From Haemaphysalis longicornis (lineage: Eukaryota > Arthropoda > Arachnida > Ixodida > Ixodidae), in assembly GCA_013339765.2 (NCBI GenBank), contig CM023457.1, forward strand, positions 61,001,355-61,065,354: a DNA stretch of 64,000 nucleotides, in the 5' to 3' direction. The notes beneath the pieces are model-generated. The model was not told the origin of the DNA. It saw only the letters and a program-made list of their open reading frames with translations, and did no database searches. The stretch's first letter is position 1, and every line of letters starts with the position of its first letter. This document shows positions 11,021 to 22,057 of the stretch, one piece after another. The translations under genes were made by a program, and so were the position numbers.

Positions 11021-12104
11021 TTTTGTCTACCCTGGCTGACGACGGCCCCGCGGACCGCTCCCCTAAGCGTAACCACGGCTGCGCTTTTGCAGCATCCAAT
11101 GTAATGGCCAGGCCCCTTCTATAATAAGTTCATTTCTGGTGGCCGCAATTTCTGGTGACCCAATTCTCTTGTTAGTGTCGTCGAAATCCTCCGCCACAGG
11201 CACGGGATATCTCAGACATTTTTCAGCACAAGCGAAAGAGGATAGCTGACAGATCGACGAATAAAGTGCTGTTATAGCCGATTTTGTTAACCCTAACAGC
11301 GACGTTTTTTACAAGCAGCAGACACTTCAGTAAAATGTGCTGTTGGGTTACTTGGCGCATTTTGCCTTACACAGTATAGCGCTAACTTGCCCATTGTTTG
11401 TCTTCCCTACTTCGTGTGTAGTTAGCGCTATATTAAGTGAGGCATGTAGCATGACACGGCGTCAACAGTGCGCTTGCAGCTTTTAAGCTTTACAATCCCT
11501 ACTTCTGTGCGGGAACTTTACCAACTAAACTATAAGCCTATATTATTACAAGAAGTAATTCGGAATAGACATGTGCAATAATGTAAATCAGTTATTTCTT
11601 TTGTTAAAATAGCGTATACCAATGCAGTGAGCGACCGATCGTGACTGCTTGCGTGCTTTCGTTTTAGATCAACAATTCACATGTTTTGAGACAGACCAAT
11701 GCGACCTTGGCTCTGCATCCGAAAACATTGTTTCGCGCGTACGATCACTTTGTGCTAATTTAGGATTGACGATATTTTTGCTGGTTCAGCAACATTTCTT
11801 TATCTTCAACCCAAAAATCATGCAGCCCTCCGTCTGACGAGGACGATCGTTGAACGCGAAGCTTTCTTGTGAGAGATTCCTTGGTTGTCTGAGCTTTGGC
11901 TTTGACTCACAGACGGCTTGGAGTTTGACTTTGACTCGCATGCAGTTTGGACTTTTGATCGCCCGGCCTTTGACTTTGACCCTTCGCCATTTCATTTCGC
12001 GCGAAGAAAGCTCCGCGTACAGCCGTCGTCGTCGTTAGACGGAGGGGTGCCTGATTTTTCCGCATAACTTGCACGTCCACGCAGCCCTCTCCAAATCCAA
12101 ATTG
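11021..12104. other. Unannotated stretch with a 12-bp inverted repeat
   Basis: No gene recognised. A perfect 12-bp inverted repeat, TATAGCGCTAAC at 11375-11386 and GTTAGCGCTATA at 11421-11432, surrounds a 34-base loop. Near 11848-11880 a GTTGAACGCGAAGCTTTC segment recurs in inverted orientation near 44871-44888 (AAGCTTCACGTTCAAC). It therefore belongs to an interspersed repeat. Confidence 0.6.
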
Positions 12105-12290
12105 TTTCGACCGTGTCAGAGTGGCTCAATCGGATAGATATCGGCTTCATCACGCGAGGGACCGAGGATCGATTCCGAAGACGAGAAGAGTTTTTTTTTT
12201 TTTTTTTTCCTTTCACTTCACCCCGATCATCACCATCATCGTCAGTTAAAGTTGGCTTTCCTGCAGTGCGTTTTCGACGGACATACGCCA
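12105..12290 (+). mobile_element. tRNA-headed SINE-like repeat, second family
   Basis: The head at about 12111-12175 has box-A-like GTGGCTCAATCGGATAG and box-B-like AGGATCGATTCCG, with tRNA-like spacing. A run of about 18 T and a short body (ATCATCACCATCATCGTCAG, then AAAGTTGGCTTTCCTGCAG) follow. It is the best-preserved copy of the family seen at 1655-1845. It could be mistaken for a tRNA gene, but the arms do not form a clean cloverleaf. Confidence 0.55.
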
Positions 12291-12469
12291 TAGACATAGA
12301 CATCAGTGAGACATAGACATCTCCGCCTTATTGAACAAATTTTTATTCGCTTTTCAAACGAAGTTTAGCCCCCCGACCGTCTTCAGTGCGCTTTTGCGCC
12401 CTTCGCTGCCCCGACAATATCGTTTCCCGCCGCCGCGTGTTCACTGACCCTGCCACGGTAGGGCCTTAG

Positions 12470-12700
<231 letters not shown>

Positions 12701-12974
12701 CCTACGAACGAGGCGGCTGAAGCTTTTATGAAGACGCGACAAACATTCACGTGTATACTAAATATTGCCTCGAACCATTGTTTAAGACTTGCTTACTTGT
12801 ATTTTATTACCAGCGCTTGGAGACGGCTTGTTATCTTATCCCGTGTGTCAAGCGGCGCGCGTGTTTGCTCCTTCTTCCGTAGGCCGCGCCGGGGAATCTT
12901 GCTCCATATAGGAAAAAGACGTTCCATGACCAATCTAGACTGCTCCTGTTTGATCGACAATGTTCTAGATTTTA

Positions 12975-13427
12975 TTGAAAGGGACCCTGCAACCCTTTTG
13001 ATAAGCGCTTTCACCCTTTCCCTCATGTTTGGAACCACTGCGAAAGCTATAGTTATCACCGGCACGGAGCGGCACTGCGTGATTTGCTCGTTACACCAGG
13101 TACGCCTTCGATTTCTGCTTTGTTCTTGGTGCTTTTTTTTACGTTGCTATCGAAAAGTGTTTATTGCTACAACTGAAGGAAAACCGGCAAAAAGCCGCTA
13201 CATGGTCTTAACGACGTAATTCGGGACGTCCAAGAACGTCAAGACCGGGAAAGAGAGAAAAATCTTTTGAGCGAGTTTGCAATTTATCTGATGGGCATAG
13301 AACAGTAATTTTTGGCAGAGTTACTTTGCGACCCCCTTATCTAAGTACTGGGTGTGTTGGGTGACTACGTTCTGCAAGCATTTAAGGTTTCAAAGAAATT
13401 GAAAAAAGTGTTGCAGGGTCCCTTTAA
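12975..13427. mobile_element. TIR element, AAAGGGACCCTGCAAC type
   Basis: TTGAAAGGGACCCTGCAAC at 12975-12993 is matched by GTTGCAGGGTCCCTTTAA at 13410-13427 in inverted orientation. That gives a compact element of about 450 bp. The outer bases are TTGA and TTAA, so a TTAA-like target is possible but not proven. A 163-aa frame crosses it (12728-13219) but resembles no transposase. It is probably a MITE. Confidence 0.65.
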
Positions 13428-14770
13428 GGTTTCTAAAAAGAAGAGCGGCAAAAAGTGCATTCAGAGCAAGTGCCACGAAATTCAATTGGTTGACGTTCGG
13501 CTGTACTCGTTACTTTGCTGACTGTTTTTCCGAGTTTATAGTTCTCGTATAGTTATTGTGGAGCCCAAGTTCACTCAAGTGCATTGCACCACTTTTTGAA
13601 ACTTGCATCTTTCCTGACCACTACTATAGAATATGAACAGTTGATACAGACGCCTTATAGGTGGGGCTTTGTAATAGAGGATTCGGCCGGTGATGGAAAG
13701 TCGTGTTTATTTACGAACGCGAAACGTACGTTTTGACAAAAACGTGACAAAATGGAGGCTTACAACAAATGCAGTAGCTGTTATAAAACTATACGGAATA
13801 AAGATTCCGGAATAAAAAGTTACTTCAACCCCAGAAGCCCAAGTGATGGGCGTATGCCTGATTTTCTGCGAAGTCTACATTTGGTAGCACTGAAGTGGCG
13901 TTTCTGTACGCAGTGCCTGTCCGGTTGTACTGGGAAACATTTACTTAAAACAAATATCAAAATTGCACGAACCAGCTCAAGGTCCCTCAAACTATTTAAA
14001 TTCGCCTCGACGCCTCTAGATAGAAAAATCTGTATTGGAAGCAAATATCAATACGGTTCATGTCGGCCATTCGATGCAGTATGCCAGGGCTTGGGAACGC
14101 GTTTTGCGGATTTGATATTAAAAAGCCCACTCTAGATTAGGAAAATGAAAAATCACCTTTCTAATGGCTGCTATGACGACACTTTTAATGTCAGCAGAGC
14201 TCGCATGATGTATGGCCTAACTTGTAATTGGTTTTCGGTACTACCAACAACGTGCCTTTCTGGCAAGCCGGTTAACTGAAATCGTTCCTGGGAACCATAA
14301 ATTTCCGGAACGAATATATGGGGGCTGTGAATTTTGACGCCGCTCTCTTTCACTTTTTTTATAAAAACACAAAAATGTACACGCAACCTTTTTTTTTAAA
14401 TAATGATCCAAAGCGGTGGAAGAACCAAACTCCCTGTCTCTGTTTAATTGCGAGGCCGTAATGTGACCTATACGAAGCACGAGCTCGAGCAGCAGGGCAC
14501 CTAAATATTTTGTTATGTGTTTTGCGACGGAGGGCGTCCCCGAATACGCGAGCGCCGTTTTCACCTACCCTCTGCACCACACAGCGCTGTGTACGTGCCT
14601 TATACAGTATAGCGAATCAGAATAGGAAATGAGGGGCTCGTAGAAATAACACAGAAATAAGGGTTGGCAGTCAAGAAAACCTCGGAAAGCAAAGGGGAGG
14701 ATGTGGTAGGTCATTGAAACAGATAAACAATTTGGAAAGAAAGAAAGAAAGCGGAGAAAAATACAGTATA
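13428..14770. other. Unannotated stretch
   Basis: No gene or repeat boundary that I can support. Frames such as 13752-14135 and 14241-14564 have no recognisable motifs, and 13752 lacks splice or promoter context. Confidence 0.5.
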
Positions 14771-14945
14771 CAGTATAGCCCACTTAGAGCGAACCCGGTT
14801 TTAACGAAATCCCGGTTACAACGAACAAATATTCGTTAGCCGTTACTGTTAATATACATACATTGTATGCTCAGGTATAACGAAAAACGGATATAACGAA
14901 CTGATTTCCGTTTTCCAAAGTGTTCGTTATAAGCGGGCTGGACTG
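14771..14945. mobile_element. pogo/Tigger-like MITE, 175 bp
   Basis: The element starts CAGTATAGCCCACTTAGAGC and ends GCTTATAAGC-like into GGGCTGGACTG. Its ends are CAGT and ACTG, and a TA dinucleotide lies on each side (14769-14770 and 14946-14947). The internal sequence is rich in TATAACGAA and GTTCGTTATAA motifs typical of pogo-group terminal repeats. No transposase is present. It is therefore a short non-autonomous derivative mobilised in trans. Confidence 0.82.
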
Positions 14946-15116
14946 TATATCCGTCATCATTCAATGCGGTCCCTCGGTTCTGCAGTGTATCGCCATTTAA
15001 TCGCAAGCGCTCACAAATATCGCAGGTTTCTGGGAAAGCTGAGCGTTAATAATATATACATGGTCCTGTTAAGGTAGTATGCTTTATATTGCAGCTGCAA
15101 AAGATCACTTTACCTG

Positions 15117-15330
15117 GCCGGCCGAGGTGGCTCAGTGGCTAAGGCGTTGTGTTGTGCTGCTGGGTCCATGGACGCGGGTTCGGTTCCGTCCACGCTGGTC
15201 ACTTTTCTGATGGAGGCGAAAAGCGAAAACGCTGGTGTGTTCGAGATTTAGGCGCACGTTATAGATCCCCGTGTGGTCCCAATTAATCCAGAGCCCTTCA
15301 CTACGGCGCGCCTCGTAGCCCTACACAGTT
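15117..15330 (+). mobile_element. Ruka-like SINE, nearly full length
   Basis: The head carries box A (TGGCTCAGTGG at 15128-15138) and box B (GGTTCGGTTCC at 15177-15187), 49 bases apart. The body follows (TTTTCTGATGGAGGCGAAAA, a degraded GGCGCACGTTATAGATCCCC, TACGGCGCGCCTC). The simple-repeat tail is missing and the sequence runs straight into a TIR-element end at about 15331. Confidence 0.85.
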
Positions 15331-15400
15331 TCTTTCCTACTATACGCACTAGAGAGGAACCTGGCGCTAGCGTCTATGTTTCTCACATCAAGGCCGTCTG
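15331..15400 (+). mobile_element. Solo terminus of the CATAGAGTTTC TIR family
   Basis: AGTTTCTTTCCTACTATACG, then CTAGAGAGGAACCTGGCGCT, then GCGTCTATG matches the left terminus of the element at 43851-44293. No partner terminus is visible nearby. The end lies directly against the Ruka copy. Confidence 0.55.
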
Positions 15401-16144
15401 CGTCATCATGGGCCACCATTATGTCATGCGCTCACCTTAGTTTCACCATTGGCCTGGATTGAAACGTTTTAGTGGCCGTAAATTCAAATACATTGCCACA
15501 AAAACGCAAACAGGAGTGTGCAATCATATAAATATAAAATAAAACTAAACACGCTGTTTTAAAGCCAAAGAAATAAAATAATAAATCCTGTTCTTTTTAC
15601 TAAATTTCTATAAGAACGGTTATGCTTAATATTCTGCAGGCCAAGCTGGTATAGTTAACAATAATGCGAAATTTTGGAAGAAACTCATCACAGACTCTTA
15701 TTTTGCGAACATTTCCAATAATAATTTTTTTGAAAAACTCAAAACGGTTTTATGCGGGTACCTATGAAAACATCGCCCTCCCGGTGCGTTCGTTCTTGTT
15801 TATGGAAGAGACCATGTGCTATAACTTTGGCGGAAGCAAATTACCCGCTCAGTCAAGATGTCCAGGCACTGTTATTATATATGCACTGCTACTGAAAAAA
15901 AAAGAACCGAAGAGCGCACTATCCTTAACGCAAACTAATGTGTTTACATGGTCGGTTTGTACTTGTGTAAATATGTACTGATGGCCACTCACCCCACTAG
16001 TCCTAACTCTTGCTTACAATGAAGCACAGCTGTCTTAGAATGAAGTAATGGAGCGAATTCATAGTTTTCGAGCGAAGTGAGAGAAACGAAGCGAGTTTCG
16101 AACATTTTGGCCCGAGCGGCTACATCGTAGACATAGCAATGCAT

Positions 16145-16605
16145 AGTGAAAAAAATTTGCAGTGGCTTAGCTCGGCTTGCCAGGATACACGTAGCGTGAG
16201 CTAAGGTTCAGCAATCCAATCCAATCCAATCCAATTCAGTCCAATCCAGTCCAATTCTGTCCAGAGCAGTCCAGTCCTGTTCCTCGCGCATGGGCAGCAC
16301 GGCTCTCCAGGAGCCACGCGAAACGGCTATCAAGCGGCTCCAACGCACCGTCAGACTTGGCTACTGCGCAACGGAGGCGCACAGCTGGGCACCCGCCGGC
16401 GCCAGTTCATCTGCCGCGGCTATGACGTCACTCCTCTGGAATGCGCAGACCGGCGAATGTGCAGACCCAATTCTCTACAAACCCGTACTAATCCAATCCA
16501 ATCCAATTCGATCCAATCTAATGCTCCTCGCGCTTGCGCAGCATGGCCCTTCAGGGTCCACGCGAAACTGCTTAACCTGGGCCAGTGTAGTTTACGCTAC
16601 AAAAA
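16145..16605 (+). mobile_element. tRNA-headed CCAAT-tract element, copy 1 (internally deleted)
   Basis: The head has TGGCTTAGCTCGG at 16163 and GGTTCAGC at 16205, 42 bases apart, as in a tRNA-type pol III promoter. CCAAT/CCAGT tracts, the block CTCGCGC then GCAGCACGGCTCTCCAGGAG, TATGACGTCACTCCTCTGG and a second CCAATCC tract follow. It ends in GGCCAGTGTAGTTTACGCTAC. It lacks the roughly 80-base segment between head and tract seen in copies 2 and 3. Confidence 0.75.
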
Positions 16606-16716
16606 GCAAACCAAAGATGACGCTTAAGAATCCGATAGACATGTCTAGCCAGCAGCTGTAGTCTTCCCATGAGGCCATAACCACCCCACGCCGACATGGA
16701 TTCCCAGGCGCAGTTT

Positions 16717-16755
16717 CCTCTATAGTATACTTACTAAGAAACTCTATGCATAGCT
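16717..16755 (-). mobile_element. Small fragment of the CATAGAGTTTC TIR family
   Basis: CTATAGTATACTTACTAAGA followed by AACTCTATG matches the right terminus of the element at 43851-44293. Just downstream, GCGTTAAACCCTACAGCC (about 16772-16789) resembles the 3' part of Ruka. Both are fragments too small for more detail. Confidence 0.4.
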
Positions 16756-16961
16756 CAGCTGCAGCTTCACCGCGTTAAACCCTACAGCCAATTGATAATT
16801 TTATCTGTCCTTGTAACAAGCTTGCGGTGCTGAAGAAGGCTGTGACCGAGTAATAGTTTGAGAAAATTCGACAGGCAGCAGAATGTAACGCCAGGCCGCT
16901 GAATGACGGGTGTTTTGGCTACCAACAAGGCTTATAGAGAAACAAGTAAGGAGCTTTTGTA

Positions 16962-17520
16962 GCGTAAGCTACACTGGCCGAGGTTGAGCAGTTTCGCGTG
17001 GACCTTGAAAGGCCGTGCTGCGCAAGCGCGAGGAGCATTGGATTGGATTGGATTGGATCGGATTGGATTGGATTGCGTTGGATTAGATTAAGTAGGATTG
17101 TATTGGATTACGGGTGTGTACAGAATTGAGCCTGCACATTCACCGGTCTGCGCATTCCAGAGGAGTGACGTCATAGTCGCGGCAGACGCACTGGCGCTGG
17201 CGCGTGCCCAGCTGTGTGCCTCGGTTGCGCAGTAGCCAATTCGGACGCTGCGCCAAAGCCGCTTGATAGCCATTTCGCGTGGCTCCTGGAGAGCCGTGCT
17301 ATAGGGTGGCTAGCCCTAATAACCGTGCTGCGCATGCGCGAGGAACAGTGACTGGACAGGACTGGATTGGCTTGGGTTGGATTGGAAATCATTTTAGCAG
17401 CAAAACGCATGAAAATCAGCTAATCCTAGACAACCAGGAAAGCTAAGAATAACCAGCTGAACCTCAGCTCACGCTACGTATATCCTGGTGTAGCTGAGCT
17501 AAGCCACTGCTAATTTTTTT
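16962..17520 (-). mobile_element. tRNA-headed CCAAT-tract element, copy 2
   Basis: Minus-strand copy, inverted relative to copies 1 and 3. Box A-like TGGCTTAGCTCAG reads on the minus strand from 17507. GGTTCAGCTGG lies 45 bases further on (about 17463-17452). It keeps the linker segment with GGTTGTCTAGGATTAGCTGA and both TTGGATTGGATT tracts. The GAGGAGTGACGTCATA block is intact. An extra TAGGGTGGCTAGCCCTAATA lies near 17299-17320. The end at 16965 is GCGTAAGCTACACTGGCC. Confidence 0.78.
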
Positions 17521-18294
17521 AATGTCATTCGGGCAAGTGATAGAGAAAATTGCGGGTATGATTTATACATTGAAAATATCGTTTTAATAAAGAAAATCAA
17601 GTGAAGGCATGTACTCTGTCGCTATTTACTCATACACAAGTAAATAACGATCAAGAAAAAATGAACCAGAACACGCAGATGTAGTAATTTCCTTACATGC
17701 TAGCAAAATTGGCGCTTCGATTATTTACAATCGAATGTGGGAAATGTGGGATTGGATCCAAATATACCAATAGTGCACCATTATTGGACCCCCACAAACA
17801 GTATTTGTTCAGTTTTGCGTGTTCTGGTTCATATTTGCGAGTTCTCATTTCGTTTGTCCATGAATGTGCATGAGTGAGTCACATATCGTCATGCATAACC
17901 AGTTTCCTCTGCTAGTTGGGAAGTAAATTTTATTCAGTGCAAAAGCTAGCTCTACCTCTATTCGTTCGGCATACATTAAAGTTTATGAAGAGAGTCACAG
18001 GCCCATCAGTTGTAATAATAACGTAATAGTCACTTTCGGCAGCACAAGAAATACCTACACCTTCAAATAGACAATTTATTGCAGACCTTTCTGTAGCAGT
18101 TTCTGCGTTTTACATGCGATTTTTGTGAATCATCCTGATTTTCAGTAGGATATAACTACCATAATTTATTACAAATTTTTTCTTGGTTGGTATCCGTGTG
18201 GTAAACGTGATTAACGATTCCGACGTCTTACCATATGTAGTGACTCGGAACAGCAGCATTGGTTAGTATAGGTTAGGTACGCAGCGGAAATACT
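17521..18294. other. Unannotated AT-rich stretch
   Basis: AT-rich spacer between element copies 2 and 3. No gene, RNA or repeat end is recognised. Confidence 0.5.
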
Positions 18295-18897
18295 GCTAAA
18301 AAATTACCAGTGGCTTAGCTCGCCTATGCCAGGATATACGTAGCGTGAGCTAAGGTTCAGCTGGTTATTCTTCGGTTTCCTGGTTGTCTAGGATTAGCTG
18401 ATTATCATGCTTACTGCTGCTAAAACGATTTCCAATCCAACCCAACCGAATCCAATCTAATCCAATTCAATCCAGTCCAGTCCAGTCCAGTCCAGTCCAG
18501 TCCAGTCAAGTCACTGCTCCTCGCGCATGCGCAGCACGGCTCTCCAGGAGCCACGCGAAACGGCTGTCAAGACGCTCCAGCGCAGCGTCAGACTTGGCTA
18601 CTGCGCAACAGAGGCGCACAGCTGGGCACGCACCGGCGCCAGTGCGCCTGCCACGGCTATGACGTCACTCCTCTGGAATGCTCAGACCGATGAATGTGCA
18701 GACCGAATACTCTACACACCGGTACTCAAACTGGATTGGATTTCCTATTCAATCAAATACAATTCAATTTAATCCAATCAAATCCAAATTCCATTCAATC
18801 CAATCCAATCCAATGCTTCTCGCGCTTGCGCAGTACGGCCCTTCAAGGTCCACGTGAAACAGCTCAACCTCGGCCAGTGCAGCTTACGCTACAAAAG
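18295..18897 (+). mobile_element. tRNA-headed CCAAT-tract element, copy 3
   Basis: This is the fullest copy. Box A-like TGGCTTAGCTCGC at 18311 and GGTTCAGCTGG at 18354 are 43 bases apart. The linker, a CCAAT-rich tract, nine or more tandem CCAGT units (about 18471-18506), the conserved GC-rich core with TATGACGTCACTCCTCTGG near 18658, a second tract and the GCCAGTGCAGCTTACGCTAC end follow. No protein is encoded. The layout suggests a long SINE-like element with internal satellites. Confidence 0.78.
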
Positions 18898-19059
18898 AGA
18901 GCAAGGATGAAAAGTAGGAAGCAGAGCTGTTGATTGAAGCTGTCCAAGAAAAATTACTACGTGTTTAGGACGACGCGTAACGTTGAGTTCCGCAGATACA
19001 GTTTGTCTGGAGTGCGCTTTAGCAAGTGATAAAGTTGCCATGACGCCTGAATTCAATCA

Positions 19060-19560
19060 AGTGCAGACCGCTTTAATGGCTCTCCTTGTCGTCGCAGCTC
19101 GCTCGCTGGACCTAAGAAGCGCCACACGGCGTTCTGTCGTCTCGGCGTCCCACAGAGGCTCGAAAGCCAAGCTGTTTATATAGCCATAAGCGCTCGAAAC
19201 TCGTGAACCGCTGGCAGTTGTCATACATCTCGCCGTTGTTTATCGCAAAGAAAACTTCAGGCACATTTGAGGCAAAATATACACAATTAACCGGCAGCGT
19301 CCGCGTCCATTGAGTTAGGTACGCTGGTTTGGTGTAGTTTTAGGATAGAAAGCGAAAAAAAGTGGCAGCGCAACGCCGGCACCTTCGGGACGAAAACCAA
19401 GCACAAAAAGAGCAGAACTCCCGCTGGCGCTGTTTCCGGCAGGGGTCACGCCTCGGGGTAACGCCGCGACGACAGCCGCTACGACGGAACGCCTTGTGGC
19501 TCTACTTGGGTGCATCGAGCGAGCTACGACGACAAGGCCGGCCCCTAAAGTGCTATGCAG
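19060..19560. repeat. Diverged inverted repeat (foldback) with about 80-bp arms
   Basis: TCCTTGTCGTCGCAGCTCGC at about 19082 onward and the reverse complement of GCGAGCTACGACGACAAGGC at about 19521-19540 begin arms that stay alignable for about 80 bases. By eye they are roughly three quarters identical, including GCCACACGGCGTTCTGTCGT against the partner's GCCACAAGGCGTTCCGTCGT. A spacer of about 300 bases separates them. It could be a foldback transposon or a tail-to-tail duplication. Confidence 0.6.
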
Positions 19561-19627
19561 TTATAATGGTTGGTCCGAGCCGGCATACTCATTCACCATG
19601 TCTTCACAAGGGAAGTCTGAAACTTGA

Positions 19628-19885
19628 TTGATTAGTTGAGATGTAACGCGCCGACGCTACACATCCAATGAGGCGCGCCGTAGTGGGGGGCTCTGGATTC
19701 ATTTAGACCGCCTGGCCTGCGGAACTTTAACATGCGCCCAAATCTCGAACAGACGAGCGTTTTTGCTTTTCGCCTCCACCATACTGAAGTCTGAAAGTTC
19801 TGAAGAATCGAACTCATATGCTGCTGACCTACCCGCAGGCCAATCACCCGTAGCTGAGCTACTTTAGTGTACGCGTTTCGCAAAC
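19628..19885 (-). mobile_element. Ruka SINE, degenerate, minus strand
   Basis: Read on the minus strand it has a degraded tRNA-like head, the ATGGTGGAGGCGAAAAGC block (near 19768-19785), the ATTTGGGCGCATGTTAAAG block and GTAGCGTCGGCGCGTTA. A short (AATC)n tail lies at 19628-19638. The order matches the other Ruka copies. The head is poorly conserved. Confidence 0.75.
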
Positions 19886-21799
19886 TTAGACATAATTTCA
19901 GCCAAGAAATTTGCAGTTTTATTTTCTACATGCGCTATTAAAACTGTTCATGGATCAGCTTCGCTCCTGTGCTTTCTAATTAAAATTTCCGTGCGTTCCA
20001 CGTGCTTTCTGAAGCAGCTCTTTGAAGCTATATGGTACGTGTTGTTCCTCACCGCAAAGTTCTTCTGATCACCTCTCACGACAGTTTTAATACAGGTAGT
20101 ATGAACGACCGTTTGTGCATAGTATAATACTTCTTCTATCCAGTAAACACGAAGTGCTTCGTCTGCCCGGTTCGTGGCAGAAAATTAGTACGAAGTATGA
20201 TTGAAGTTGTTTTTAGATCAGAAACGCTGAATCGCCATTCTACGTACCAGTCATGTTAAAGCAAACGGATACAACCCTAGTCCATAAATCCTAGCTCGGC
20301 TGCTACTGTATTATTTAATCCAATCACGTCCCGGAAAAAACATACGCTTCCATGGTAAAGCTGCCTCTTCATATTTCAACGATTCCTGTATCTCTTTTCC
20401 ACTACATTACCCCAGGAGGAGTTCCAGTCTGCCAGTACAGTGCTGCGGCTTCCTTCTTTGTGATTAAGCTAAAAGAGTCCGAAAATGCGGCTAACCAGCC
20501 GTAACGCCGCAGGGCTATGTCGGGTTATCTCCCTTTCCGAGGCGTGCCTATTCGCAACGTCGTCAATTTTGTCTTGGTAGGCACAGGCGTTAGGGACAGT
20601 TCATTTTTTTGTTTTTTCGCCGCTTTCTCTCAGCCCCTCTGAACTATAACTTACTGTTAGCGACCAGGGTCGGTTCATAATGGCGTGCCCTGCCTGATGA
20701 GATACGACTTAATTAGCAAAAGGGGTAGTGCGAAGAGATAAGGATACATGTGGGTAACGTTCCAAGCTTGGAAAAAAAGCGTTAGAAGATGAAAGTTTCG
20801 ATTAAACGAGTTTTCTTCCGCTTTGTGGCCAAGGAGAAGAAAAAGGCGCTTGTATTATACCAATGCAGTTAACGTTTTTCAGCACTGACTTTTCTTCCTT
20901 GGCGTGGTTTGCTCAGTTGGCCGCTTGTGTTAAAGCGGTCGCTCGTGAAGAAGATGGTCTACGAAAGCGGAAATTCAGGGGTAACCAACTAGCTTCACGT
21001 ACTTCATTTAGAGCAAGAACTGTTTAGGACACGTTTCGTGTTATCTTTACTATGTTCTCAGCCTTCAAAAATGTGAAAGCAGGGCGCGACAGCATCTTTT
21101 ACAACGTGTACAACTTGCAAAGTCCGCGTGAAAAATTTAGTCTTGCGACTTCAATTTTTTTTTTTTTTTATGAAGCCATCAGTATTTTATCAAGCCTCAA
21201 GGAAGTTCTTTAATTTTTCGAACGATCAATCTAACCCGCCCGATTAGTGGCGTAGCCGGAAATATATTTAGCGGGGTGTTATACGCCACCGGGAAAATAA
21301 AAAAAAAATGGAAAGAAACAGGGACTGCGCCGGACGCTTAAAAAATATATATGTAATTTTTCTGCGTGCATTAATTTCCTGGGCTGTTCTGACACCGAAG
21401 CGCCTCCCCTGGGTACGCCCTTGCACGCGATGTAATATATGACGAAATGCACATATTCTAGAGCTCCGGAAATTTCGAGAACACCGATCAATGTAGGTCC
21501 GATTTTGTTAGTTTATTTGTTGTTTTATTGTTGGTTTTGGTTATTGTTAGTTTGGTTAAGGCTTTATTAGGTTAGGGTTCTTTATTGTTAGTTTGGTTAG
21601 GGCTGCGAAGACGTCAAGGCAGCGTGTCGGTGATTTCAAAGGAAGATGATATGAAAGGACAAAATGCGTGTCTTAGTTTCGCCTCCACCGATAGGCGCCA
21701 TGTCCTCGATACTTAATCCTACTTTTCAGTCACTCTTCTGTAGCTTTTAAATTAGTTACATTCGGAACGTACTCATGCTAACACGTTCCAACAATATTT
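19886..21799. other. Unannotated stretch
   Basis: No supported gene. A poly-T run lies at about 21158-21170 and a low-complexity TTGTTAGTTTGGTTA-type stretch at about 21505-21600. A weak tRNA-like TTTGCTCAGTTGGC near 20909 does not extend into a cloverleaf. Confidence 0.5.
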
Positions 21800-21952
21800 T
21801 TTTCTCCGCACTACTCCAGACTACAATCACCTACTTCCTGTAGCTGCCACTATCACCAATTCCGTTTCATGCAGGCCATTGAACAAGCGCCACCTAACTT
21901 CCTGCTGTGTCATATACCCACCCCGGATGTAATGTCCCGATGGGACCTTGGA

Positions 21953-22027
<75 letters not shown>

Positions 22028-22057
22028 AAAATAAATAAATAAATAAATAAATAAATG
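21800..22057 (+). mobile_element. LINE-like 3' end with long (TAAA)n tail
   Basis: GATGTAATGTCCCGATGGGA precedes CCTTGGA and then about 100 bases of (TAAA)n (21953-22055). The arrangement parallels the module at 10300-10435 (TGTAATATACTCCCCGGAGG, then (AAAT)n). Both look like 3' ends of non-LTR elements with TAAA tails. The long frames through the tail encode only YLFI repeats. Confidence 0.5.

Noticed and set aside
12728..13219. 163-codon plus-strand frame
   Set aside because: It runs across the left end of a TIR element and shows no transposase motif.
21500..21600. TTAGGTTAGGG-like stretch that might be arthropod telomeric repeat
   Set aside because: Only one or two TTAGG units amid irregular TTGTTAG sequence; not an array.
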